The notes beneath the pieces are model-generated. The model made no database searches, was not told the DNA's origin, and saw only the letters and a list, made by a program, of their open reading frames with translations. Positions 17,653 through 25,753 of a DNA stretch of 64,000 nt are shown in pieces. This stretch comes from Cellvibrio mixtus subsp. mixtus J3-8. GTDB lineage: Bacteria > Pseudomonadota > Gammaproteobacteria > Pseudomonadales > Cellvibrionaceae. The DNA lies in contig NZ_ALBT01000033.1 of the NCBI RefSeq assembly GCF_000766945.1, positions 1 to 64,000 of the forward strand. The letters are read 5' to 3'. Within the stretch, counting starts at the first letter, position 1. Every line of letters starts with the position of its first letter. Position numbers and translations under genes: made by a program.

Positions 17653-18501
17653 ATGGAAATACAAAAAAATCCCCTGGTTTCATGCTTGTGCATAACTAAC
17701 AACAGACTAATTTTTTTAAAGCGGGCTATTAATTGTTTCAAAAACCAAACATATGCGAATAGCGAATTATTGGTCGTATGCCTGGATACTGATTTGGCAA
17801 CAGTCAATTACATGCAAGACCATCACCTGAGCGAAGAAAATATTCATTTAATAATCATTTCAAGCGACCTTAACTTAACACTAGGCGACATGCGAAATGA
17901 ATCTATAAAAATCGCTAAAGGTGAGTTTTTTTGTGTATGGGATGATGATGACTACTATCACTGTGAACGACTATCTCGAAGTATGCACGCCATTAAAATT
18001 TCGGGAAAAAATGGTGTAGTGCTAGGAAATGTAATTATTCATCACTTGGCAACTAATTCCTTTTATATGTCTGTTACCAGGCTATGGGAACAAACATTAG
18101 TATTTAATAAACAAAAATTGCTAGATATAAATGCAGGGTATGCCTCCTTAAATAAAGGAGAGGATACCGCACTGGTTAGATCTATCATTAAGGAGCTGTA
18201 CTTTTTAAAAGATCCCACTTTATATATTTATACTTTCCATGCGTCTAACACATGTGATGCCTCTCATCTTCATGCTCATTTAAAAGTGGGAGAACGTTTA
18301 GGTAATATTCAGGAAGGGATCCTCCACACCTTGGTGTCTGATTGCAATGAAAAATTCGCCGCGAACATCCTTGACTCCCATGAATTTATGGAAGGTTTTC
18401 CGTTAGTTACGCAAGCAGATTTGTTACCTTGGGGAGTAAAGCCATTTTGCACCTATCCAAATCCTAGAAGAATTGATACTGAGGTAGGGATATGCCTATA
18501 A
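17653..18501 (+). CDS. GT2-family glycosyltransferase
   Basis: The 282-residue protein has a classic GT2 N-terminus (PLVSCLCITNNRLIFLKRAINCFKNQTY) and a clear metal-binding cluster, W96-D-D-D-D100, in FFCVWDDDDYYHCERL. The C-terminal part carries RRIDTEVGIC and is not assigned. It overlaps the next gene by 10 bases. The neighbour at 18492 aligns with this enzyme around the DxD region but has lost the acidic residues, so the two may work as a pair. Confidence 0.85.
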   Translation: MEIQKNPLVSCLCITNNRLIFLKRAINCFKNQTYANSELLVVCLDTDLATVNYMQDHHLSEENIHLIIISSDLNLTLGDMRNESIKIAKGEFFCVWDDDDYYHCERLSRSMHAIKISGKNGVVLGNVIIHHLATNSFYMSVTRLWEQTLVFNKQKLLDINAGYASLNKGEDTALVRSIIKELYFLKDPTLYIYTFHASNTCDASHLHAHLKVGERLGNIQEGILHTLVSDCNEKFAANILDSHEFMEGFPLVTQADLLPWGVKPFCTYPNPRRIDTEVGICL

Positions 18502-19274
18502 ATAACACTGAGGGAACTCAAGTGCATAAAAGGTCAGTTCTTTTTATAGTTATAGATACACCACGTGAAATAGATTTACAGTACATTATTAACAATATCA
18601 ATTCGCAAAAAAACATTCACCAAAAGATTGCCATAATTACTAAAGGCCAAATTAATCTTGGGCTATCCAATGAAAATTCAAATAATACTTTTATATATGG
18701 TTCAAATAATGAAGATTTAAACAGTTTAATTAATTCAATAATTATTGAATCAAGTGAAGAATATGTTTCCTTTTGGTTTAAAGGTCAATGGAGCCACACC
18801 AGCAGAATTATCTATCAAATAGAAAATATGGAGAGAACACACAAAGCTATATCCGTATTAAATTACACATTAATGTATGAAAAAAATCTGAAAATGGCAG
18901 CCGTATCACCTAGATTTTTAAATTTCACATCCTCATTATGGAAAAAAAATTATCTCCTTGAGTTGGGTTGTACAGGAATATCATTGGCAACAGGAAAAAC
19001 ACTAGATGTATCAGGCGATATATTGAAAAGAATATCGCCAGTTACCTTGCCTTATTTATTGATAATTTTTGATGAGGATCAGAGTCAATCAAGGGATGCA
19101 CGATATGAGTATATATGGGACTCTTTTATTCCTGTGAGCGATAACTTATTAAATTTGATTAACGGAATAGAGAGGATCGATGTTTACACTGATGGTTTAT
19201 CAAAAGCCCTTGAAATTCCCAAGGCCATAGAAAATATCGAATACGCCTTCACACGAGGCGAAATCCTACTTTAA
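18492..19274 (+). CDS. GT2-like protein lacking the DxD motif (probable pseudo-glycosyltransferase)
   Basis: By itself this 260-residue protein carries no recognisable motif. Placed against the GT2 upstream, the segment EEYVSFWFKGQWSHTSRII aligns with GEFFCVWDDDDYYHCERLS: the Trp, spacing and following Arg helix match, but DDDD is replaced by FKGQ (96-99). The next segment (LNYTLMYEKN... LWKKNYLLELG) likewise tracks the neighbour (LGNVIIHH... LWEQTLVFNKQKLLDI). It is therefore probably a paralogue that lost metal-dependent catalysis and serves as a partner or scaffold. An unrelated protein with chance similarity is possible. GGGAT precedes the ATG, which overlaps the GT2 gene. Confidence 0.6.
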   Translation: MPINNTEGTQVHKRSVLFIVIDTPREIDLQYIINNINSQKNIHQKIAIITKGQINLGLSNENSNNTFIYGSNNEDLNSLINSIIIESSEEYVSFWFKGQWSHTSRIIYQIENMERTHKAISVLNYTLMYEKNLKMAAVSPRFLNFTSSLWKKNYLLELGCTGISLATGKTLDVSGDILKRISPVTLPYLLIIFDEDQSQSRDARYEYIWDSFIPVSDNLLNLINGIERIDVYTDGLSKALEIPKAIENIEYAFTRGEILL

Positions 19275-19292
19275 TTATGATCGCAAACTTTC

Positions 19293-20477
19293 ATGACAAA
19301 TTATAAAGGCCAAATACATATTGCACGCCTGTACAATATTTTAGTCTATGGTATTTTCATACTGATTTTTATACTCATAAGTTCTGTTTTTATTTTTCCA
19401 ATAATGGACACTGTAAGACTAAATGGGTCCGTCAAAGACAATACCATTATGATCAGCGCCCAAAACTCCGGGATTGTTGATGAGGTATATATTCAGGAAG
19501 GCGTGGCGGTATCCCCTAATGACCGCATTATTAAAATTGACATGGGGAAATCAGCCCTCTATGACAATGACAGCTACAACAAGCAGCATGCCAGCCTCGA
19601 AAAGCGAATGAATTTTATTGGGAATCAACTAAAAATACTGGAGGAACAAAAAAATAACCATTTGGATTTGCTGTCCATTACGATTAAAAAAAATCGCGAA
19701 AAATTATTAATGTTAAATAAAAATATGGAGTCATATAAAAAAATACACGAAGAACAAAATAGTATTTTAGAAGGTATTAAGAACAACAAAGTTAAAAACA
19801 TTATTTCTAGAAAAGACATTGCCGATCTTGAAATACAAGTTGCAAATACAAACTTTAAAATACTGGATATAAGCAACGAAATAGCTTCAAGCGACTCTGA
19901 GCTCAATATATCCCAAAAAATGCATGACATAGAGATCATGAATATCAATCAAAAAATCGAAGAGGAAAAGGTCAAGCTAGCAGAAATAACACAACAATTA
20001 ATTGAATACCAAAGTAACCATGCAGAAATATCGAACGCCATTATTGATGGAACGGTTTCCAGAATTTACGTAAAAAAAGGAGAATTTGTTGAAAAGGGAT
20101 CAGTCATTGCAGCCATCGCGCCAAAAGTCAATTCCTATGAAATTTATTTACGTTCAAGCAGCCGAAAAATAGGAAAAGTTCATGTTGGCCAAACGGCAAA
20201 GATATGGTACCAGGCATTTCCACGCGCAGATTTCGGAACTTATGATGGAGTTATTAGTTATGTGGGAAAGGAGCCTGATTACGCGCTAGCCTCAACAACG
20301 CCATATAAAGCTGATATGGATACCTATTTAATAAAGGTGCGAATTGAGGATCCATATGTTTATAAAAACAATGAAAAGTTTTCGCTAATAAATGGGAGTG
20401 CAGTAGAAGTTTCCATTCAATTGGGCAAGAAAAAAATAATTTTCTGGATATTAGGATCATTGCTAGAAAACAAGTAG
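19293..20477 (+). CDS. HlyD-like membrane fusion (periplasmic adaptor) protein
   Basis: The 394-residue protein has one N-terminal membrane span (about 14-38), then two halves of a biotinyl-lipoyl-like domain (SGIVDEVYIQEGVAVSPNDRI at 56-76 and DGTVSRIYVKKGEFVEKGSVI at about 252-272). These flank a long Lys/Glu/Asn-rich coiled-coil hairpin (about 95-245). A beta-barrel domain (SRKIGKVHVGQTAKIWYQAFP) and membrane-proximal end follow. This is the adaptor of type I-like exporters linking an inner-membrane ABC transporter to an outer-membrane channel. Its ABC partner is 20 bases downstream. No TolC-like gene is in the window. Confidence 0.92.
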   Translation: MTNYKGQIHIARLYNILVYGIFILIFILISSVFIFPIMDTVRLNGSVKDNTIMISAQNSGIVDEVYIQEGVAVSPNDRIIKIDMGKSALYDNDSYNKQHASLEKRMNFIGNQLKILEEQKNNHLDLLSITIKKNREKLLMLNKNMESYKKIHEEQNSILEGIKNNKVKNIISRKDIADLEIQVANTNFKILDISNEIASSDSELNISQKMHDIEIMNINQKIEEEKVKLAEITQQLIEYQSNHAEISNAIIDGTVSRIYVKKGEFVEKGSVIAAIAPKVNSYEIYLRSSSRKIGKVHVGQTAKIWYQAFPRADFGTYDGVISYVGKEPDYALASTTPYKADMDTYLIKVRIEDPYVYKNNEKFSLINGSAVEVSIQLGKKKIIFWILGSLLENK

Positions 20478-20497
20478 CTGAATATTAGAGATGCAAC

Positions 20498-22633
20498 ATG
20501 GAATCATCTGAGCTAATCGATAAGTTTTTCCATAAAAACATATCACCAATACAACCGAATAAAAATCAGCCGGCCGATCTTTCATCGGCAATATATGCGC
20601 TACTGAATAAATACGATGTAAAAATAGATAAAGATTATGTGGATAGTTTTTTTATTCGATATTCCATATCTGATGATATGGATAGGTTTATTGAAAGGTC
20701 CAAATATTTTGAAGCAGATTTTTGTTTGCTTAATTTAGATACAATAGAAGAAATCAATGATTCTCTTTTACCCTGCATCACCAAAATCAATAATGATCAT
20801 GTAATTGTCACTAAAGCAAAACAAAAACACTTCCACATTTATAACCCTAATCTGGGTGAATATACCGTGGCGGCACATGAGCTGGATAAAGCTTTCGTCA
20901 AAAAAATTATTTATATAAAAAACATTTATACCGATTCATCAAAAAATGAAAAAGTTATTGGTTTGCGGGAGCTTTATAAAAATGTTTCCGGCTTTAAAGA
21001 AACCTTAGCTAAATTATTTTTATTGGCTTTATTTATTCAAGTATTTGCATTCTTTCTTCCTCTATTTGCACAGCTTGCAATTGATAACATTATCCCTAAC
21101 TATGACAAATGGTTATTGATGATTATTGCTGTTGGTTTTATATCTATAGTAGTAATTGATTCTTTCGTAAAAATTGTCGCTGGTCTTGTTACCACTAATT
21201 TACTGGTTTATCTGAATTCAAATACATTAGTTAGTGTATTTGATCATCTTGTTCATCTGCCTTCTTCTTTTTTTGATGGAAGACAAATGGGGGATATATT
21301 ATCGAGATTTAAATCGATTGAACCCCTAAATGGAAAAGTCACTAAAAGTTTGGTTGAAATTATAATCGACTCGCTCATGACAGTAACAATGTCAATCGTA
21401 ATGCTGATTTACGCACCGCTTATAGCTTTTATTTCCTTGATTTGTTTTATATTGATTACCGTAATCAGGTTTGGATTCAATAGTATCCTTAAAGATCTTG
21501 AAAGAAACGCAACGGAAAGATATGCGGAATCATCAAGCTATTTCATAGAAACTTTTAACTCAATGCAAAGCATTCGGGTTCTACAAGCAGAAAGCAAACG
21601 GAGAGATCAGTGGCTGGAGAGGCATGTTAAAGCAATACGGTACGACCAGCATCGAATAAAGCTGGCGCTTACTATTGATAACATAGCCGATATGATAAAC
21701 GGTATCGAAATGATTGTTGTTATTGCGCTATCGGCTCTTTACGTTATTGAATCATCAATGACATTGGGAGCTATGTTTGCTTATTTGAGTTATAGAACAT
21801 TATTTTCAACACATGCCTCGCGTTTAATTAAAAATATATCAGACCTGAGAATTCTAAATATTTACCTATCTAGAATCAGCACAATTCTTAACCATAAACG
21901 CATTAACTACATTCAATCAGATTTTATAGATGCCGATCCATTTGATCCTTTTTCAGGAAGAAATAAAATATCTATTTGTTTTGAGAAAGTTTCGTATAAA
22001 CAAAGCAATACAAATAAATTAATACTGAAGGATGTATCCTTTCAAATATCATTTGGAGAACTGGTTTGTATTGAAGGTGATTCAGGAGCTGGAAAAAGCA
22101 CATTGATAAAACTAATGTTGGGAATATTATCACCAAACACCGGGGTGATATCTATTAATGGCCTGGAATTAAATCCATTTGAAAAGCACTCAAGGACAAA
22201 TTGTGCTGCCGTTCTCCAAGGGGATAGAATTTTTGACCAATCAATTGCTAAAAATATTATTGGTGCAAGCTCTGAGATAGATATGGAAAGGATTATAGAT
22301 TGCTGTAAAAAAGTTAATATGCATGATGAAATAATGCAATTATCTGCAGGATATGAAACTATTTTGCAAAGAAATGAAATGAATATTTCTGTCGGGCAGG
22401 AAAAAAGGCTTTTATTAGCAAGGGCTTTATATTTGAAACCCCAAATATTATTTCTTGATGAAATAACCAGCAATCTGGATCGCAGCAACGAGCTTTTGAT
22501 TAATAATTTAATCAAAAGCCTTCACATCACCAGAATAGTTATTGATCATAGAAAATTCCTTTCAGCAAAAGCTAATAAAATCATAACCCTGGATAAAGGA
22601 GAGATAGAGATTGACCTCGTTGACCATTCCTAA
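20498..22633 (+). CDS. ABC exporter with degenerate C39 peptidase-like domain
   Basis: The 711-residue protein is built like bacteriocin/type I exporters. An N-terminal C39-like domain (1-150) is followed by a six-span membrane domain (about 165-440) and an ATPase with Walker A GDSGAGKST (about 527-535), Q-loop VLQGDRIF, signature NISVGQEKR (a variant of LSGGQ), Walker B ILFLDEITSNLD and H-loop His in VIDHR. In the peptidase-like domain the usual Q-x4-E-C-G-x-A is replaced by NKNQPADLSSAIYALL, so the catalytic Cys is absent; the His region (DHVIVTKAK) and an Asn in place of the Asp (IYNPNLGE) remain. It should therefore recognise rather than cleave its cargo. It probably exports the product of the surrounding enzymes. 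Confidence 0.92.
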   Translation: MESSELIDKFFHKNISPIQPNKNQPADLSSAIYALLNKYDVKIDKDYVDSFFIRYSISDDMDRFIERSKYFEADFCLLNLDTIEEINDSLLPCITKINNDHVIVTKAKQKHFHIYNPNLGEYTVAAHELDKAFVKKIIYIKNIYTDSSKNEKVIGLRELYKNVSGFKETLAKLFLLALFIQVFAFFLPLFAQLAIDNIIPNYDKWLLMIIAVGFISIVVIDSFVKIVAGLVTTNLLVYLNSNTLVSVFDHLVHLPSSFFDGRQMGDILSRFKSIEPLNGKVTKSLVEIIIDSLMTVTMSIVMLIYAPLIAFISLICFILITVIRFGFNSILKDLERNATERYAESSSYFIETFNSMQSIRVLQAESKRRDQWLERHVKAIRYDQHRIKLALTIDNIADMINGIEMIVVIALSALYVIESSMTLGAMFAYLSYRTLFSTHASRLIKNISDLRILNIYLSRISTILNHKRINYIQSDFIDADPFDPFSGRNKISICFEKVSYKQSNTNKLILKDVSFQISFGELVCIEGDSGAGKSTLIKLMLGILSPNTGVISINGLELNPFEKHSRTNCAAVLQGDRIFDQSIAKNIIGASSEIDMERIIDCCKKVNMHDEIMQLSAGYETILQRNEMNISVGQEKRLLLARALYLKPQILFLDEITSNLDRSNELLINNLIKSLHITRIVIDHRKFLSAKANKIITLDKGEIEIDLVDHS

Positions 22634-23393
22634 AATATTTCAAATAGGATTTAATTTAACCGACTCGCTGTCACTACATAACTATTTGCTGTGCAATGGC
22701 ATAAAATCTATATTTGGTGATAGCGGAAAGCTTGCAATCTCTATGGTCAACAATAGCTTGGCAGGTGCTGATGTTTTCTATAATTATGAAGGCTACGATG
22801 CATTCTTTGATATGGAAGCAATAGATGAAACAGGGAGTTTCATCTATGCATACCAGTACTGTCTGGATAAAATCATTGCTCAGTACCCTGCTGCACTATA
22901 TATTTTCAATACCCAAAACGTTGATAATTGGATACAGCGGCGCTCTGAGCTTTATGGCTATCTGCCATCCGCCTCAAAATTCCTTAAATGCTCTGAGCTG
23001 GAAGTAAAAGAAAAATGGAAAAAAGATTTTGAAGATCATACAGTCAATGTATTAAAAAAATTTAAGGGATGTGATAATTTTTTAATCCATAATATTGATA
23101 CAGATGGTATTGAAAACATTAATAATTTTTTTAATCGACACAGCATAAACCTCGATCCGACCCTTTATAAGCCATACAATGAAACCAGAGGTAGTACTGA
23201 TCTTTCCTATCATATTAAAAATATCAGGGAAGCTGCGCTATTTTTTAAATACCATAAAGATGATTTAAATACGGCAATACAATTATTAGAGTTAGCGCAA
23301 CAACACAGACCATGTTCGTCATTTTTTAAAAATGAGTTATTTGCATGGACCGAAATCAAAAACAACCATCAGAATAATGACCATGCTAAATAA
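22611..23393 (+). CDS. Sulfotransferase-like protein
   Basis: The 260-residue protein starts at a TTG with AAAGGAG 10 bases upstream and overlaps the ABC gene by 23 bases. IFQIGFNLTDSLSLHNYLLCNGI (10-32) matches the 5'-phosphosulfate-binding start of small sulfotransferase-family proteins, whose usual form is IGFNKTGTTSLH. Here the Lys is Leu and the Gly-Thr pair is changed. ALYIFNTQNVDNWIQRR fits the 3'-phosphate motif region, and W-x-x-D-x-x-D-H-x-x-x-V matches the conserved helix after it. The family transfers sulfate from PAPS to sugars or other alcohols. The altered P-loop means activity is doubtful. The operon context points to decoration of a glycan. Confidence 0.6.
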   Translation: MTSLTIPKIFQIGFNLTDSLSLHNYLLCNGIKSIFGDSGKLAISMVNNSLAGADVFYNYEGYDAFFDMEAIDETGSFIYAYQYCLDKIIAQYPAALYIFNTQNVDNWIQRRSELYGYLPSASKFLKCSELEVKEKWKKDFEDHTVNVLKKFKGCDNFLIHNIDTDGIENINNFFNRHSINLDPTLYKPYNETRGSTDLSYHIKNIREAALFFKYHKDDLNTAIQLLELAQQHRPCSSFFKNELFAWTEIKNNHQNNDHAK

Positions 23394-23928
23394 TTTCGAT
23401 GAATACTTAAGCTATTTAGAATTATTGGGAGCATCAGAATATAATCACATTTCCGGCCCAATGATTAACCATTTAACTGGAACGTATAATATTTTGTCCT
23501 CATGGGGTGCTCCATTACTAACCTGCAAAGCAGGGCTTTTTCATGCTATATATGGTCCACAAGGATTACCATCACCCTTAATATCACTGGAGAAGAGATC
23601 AGATATCAAAAATTTTATTGGACATGATGTTGAGGAACTTGTTTATTTTTATTGCGCTTGTGACAAAGGCTTTGTATTGCCTCAATTCAAGACAACATCT
23701 GAGATTATATTTAAGGATAGGTTCACAGGAGAGGAAAAAAAATTCGATAAAAATCTGATGACCAGTTTCTGTGAGTTAACAGTCGCGAATGAAATTGATG
23801 TGGCGAGAGGAAAAGACGTGGAAGTATATAGCGATGAAATTCTTGCTATGTTGAAAAGTATGCGTATCTATATTAATAAAAATGCACAACGTGAACTCGA
23901 TTCTATTTTTAAAAAACTGCCTATGTAA
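23377..23928 (+). CDS. HD-like protein of unknown function
   Basis: The sequence HISGPMINHLTGTYNILSSWGAPLLTCKAGLFHAIYG has spaced His residues (H-x7-H and a later AGLFH) followed by H-D (IGHDVEELVYFYCACDK), a helical metal-binding layout resembling HD-domain or DUF6817-type proteins. I cannot name a reaction. The frame is open from 23332 but the ATG codons at 23377 and 23383 are more plausible starts, since the earlier one would overlap the preceding gene by 62 bases. No ribosome site is clear, so coupling to the upstream gene is likely. It is the last gene of the dense operon; 274 bases follow without an obvious gene of normal size. Confidence 0.65.
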   Translation: MTMLNNFDEYLSYLELLGASEYNHISGPMINHLTGTYNILSSWGAPLLTCKAGLFHAIYGPQGLPSPLISLEKRSDIKNFIGHDVEELVYFYCACDKGFVLPQFKTTSEIIFKDRFTGEEKKFDKNLMTSFCELTVANEIDVARGKDVEVYSDEILAMLKSMRIYINKNAQRELDSIFKKLPM

Positions 23929-24144
23929 ACCCTCGCTATTTGTAGTGCATTATTTTAAACGTGATATTTTTTTTCATTCGGTATTAAGCTGTCCGGGGGC
24001 TTGCCATCAGCACGGACTGTAATGAAATAAGACCGACATTGTAGGTTTTAAGTGAGTAAATAAAACGCTCATTATTTTTCCATAAAATCCATGCGCATTT
24101 ATGAATTGACTTGGCTATTAATGCATGGAGAAATTGGGAGGATC

Positions 24145-24210
24145 ATGGCAACTTATAAGCACCTTCTCTTAGATTTTAACGTTCTTACTATGAGAAAATA
24201 TAATGAATAA
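24145..24210 (+). CDS. Possible 21-codon leader ORF before the GMC gene
   Basis: ATG at 24145 follows GGGAGG (24136-24141), the strongest ribosome site in this region. The frame encodes MATYKHLLLDFNVLTMRKYN plus Glu and stops at 24210, overlapping the GMC start (24203) by 8 bases. The GMC gene itself has only a weak GAGA upstream. A translational-coupling leader is the simplest reading; a small functional peptide is possible. Confidence 0.4.
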   Translation: MATYKHLLLDFNVLTMRKYNE

Positions 24211-25753
24211 TTTTGATGTTTTGGTCGTAGGATCTGGTGCGACAGGTGGCTGGGCTGCTAAAAGCCTGACTCAAAGAGGATTGCGAGTGGCTTTGCTTGA
24301 TGCAGGGCCTCAGCTTAATGCCAAGGAGGATTTTCAGCGTAGATTGATCAGTGGTAAGGCAAAGCAAAATATTGATCGTATAGATGGCTCTATGAATGCG
24401 ACAAGTGATCGTCAATTTATCCAGGCCAGTTGTTATGCGTATACTCCTTCTACAAAACATCTGTTTGTAGATGATTTGGATAACCCCTACGAAGTTGTTG
24501 AGGGAAAGCCGTTTAACTGGATTAGGTGTCGTCAAGTCGGCGGGCGTTCTAATTTGTGGGCACGAGTTGCAATCAGGATGTCTGATTTTCAATTCAAAGG
24601 TAAATATCAAAATCTGCCATCATGGCCCATTACTTATCAAGATGTCAGTTCCCATTACGATGAAATTGAAGATTTTTTTCATGTTTCTGGATACAAGGAA
24701 AATCATCCGGAAGTACCTGATGGAATATTTATCGAGGACGATTTACCCCCCCAATATTCAGAGCTCGCATTAAAAAAAGCAGCAGTAGACCTGTGGCCAG
24801 GTAACACAAGATTATTTCGATTGCGCACAACCACTCTCGCACAGCCTTACGTAAGTATGATTTCACGTGAAGCACTTCCTTTTTATAGCAGCTCAGGTTC
24901 AACTATTCCGAGTGCCATCAATTCAGGATTGGTGAGCGTAATTCCCAATGCGGTAGTACACAGGATAATTATGAGCGTTGATGGAAAAAAGGCGCAGGGT
25001 GTTGAATATTTTGATGCGATGTCAGGTGAATCCAAAGAGGTAACTGCAAAGGTTGTAATGTTATGTGCGTCCACCTTGGAGTCGACAAGGATTTTACTCA
25101 ACTCCAAATCCGGCAAACACCCTAATGGTGTGGGAAACTCCTCTGGTGTTTTGGGGCATTTTTTGATGGATCATGTATGTGGGGCGTGGGTGAGCGGGAC
25201 TAAGCTTCCCTCTTTGACCGATGAAAGGGATACTCACATTTACATGCCTCCCATACGCGTCAACTCGTCCCTTCCTGTTGGAGCGCAAGGATATTTATCA
25301 TCCAAGTCTGTCAAGTTTATTGGCTTTGGTGAAATGAGGCCTCGCTATGAAAATCAAGTCACTATTAGTGAGGAGTTAAAAGATAAATGGGGTATCCCTG
25401 CACTGAAAATTGAGTGTGAGTATTCAGAAGAGGAAAAAGCAGCTACGCATGAATGGAGGCGATATATGGAGGCATTCTTAACCCATGCGGGCTATAAGAC
25501 GAATGTTTCAACTGAAGAGCTTAGTGTGCCTGGGTCAGGAATTCATGAAGTAGGAACAGCAAGAATGGGAAGTGATCGAAAAAATTCGATATTAAATCCT
25601 TATTGTCGCTCATGGGATGTACCAAATCTTTTTGTGACCGATGGTTCTGCTTTTGTGACGTCTTCATATCACAACCCAACATTAACCATGCTGGCACTTA
25701 CAAATAGGGCTTGCGTGCATATTGCAGAGAATTTTAGTTCGGAGTTCGCATGA
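24203..25753 (+). CDS. GMC-family FAD-dependent oxidoreductase
   Basis: The 516-residue protein has the FAD-binding G10-x-G-x-x-G motif (VVGSGATGGWAAK), an acidic ribose-binding Asp at the end of strand 2 (LLDAGP), and the GMC C-terminal region HEVGTARMGSD ... LFVTDGSAFVTSSYHNPTLTMLAL with the catalytic His-Asn pair. Close relatives oxidise alcohols of sugars, cyclitols or gluconate to carbonyls. The stop overlaps the start of the aminotransferase gene (ATGA), so the two probably act in sequence: oxidation to a keto compound, then transamination. No Tat or Sec signal is seen, so it is likely cytoplasmic. Confidence 0.88.
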   Translation: MNNFDVLVVGSGATGGWAAKSLTQRGLRVALLDAGPQLNAKEDFQRRLISGKAKQNIDRIDGSMNATSDRQFIQASCYAYTPSTKHLFVDDLDNPYEVVEGKPFNWIRCRQVGGRSNLWARVAIRMSDFQFKGKYQNLPSWPITYQDVSSHYDEIEDFFHVSGYKENHPEVPDGIFIEDDLPPQYSELALKKAAVDLWPGNTRLFRLRTTTLAQPYVSMISREALPFYSSSGSTIPSAINSGLVSVIPNAVVHRIIMSVDGKKAQGVEYFDAMSGESKEVTAKVVMLCASTLESTRILLNSKSGKHPNGVGNSSGVLGHFLMDHVCGAWVSGTKLPSLTDERDTHIYMPPIRVNSSLPVGAQGYLSSKSVKFIGFGEMRPRYENQVTISEELKDKWGIPALKIECEYSEEEKAATHEWRRYMEAFLTHAGYKTNVSTEELSVPGSGIHEVGTARMGSDRKNSILNPYCRSWDVPNLFVTDGSAFVTSSYHNPTLTMLALTNRACVHIAENFSSEFA

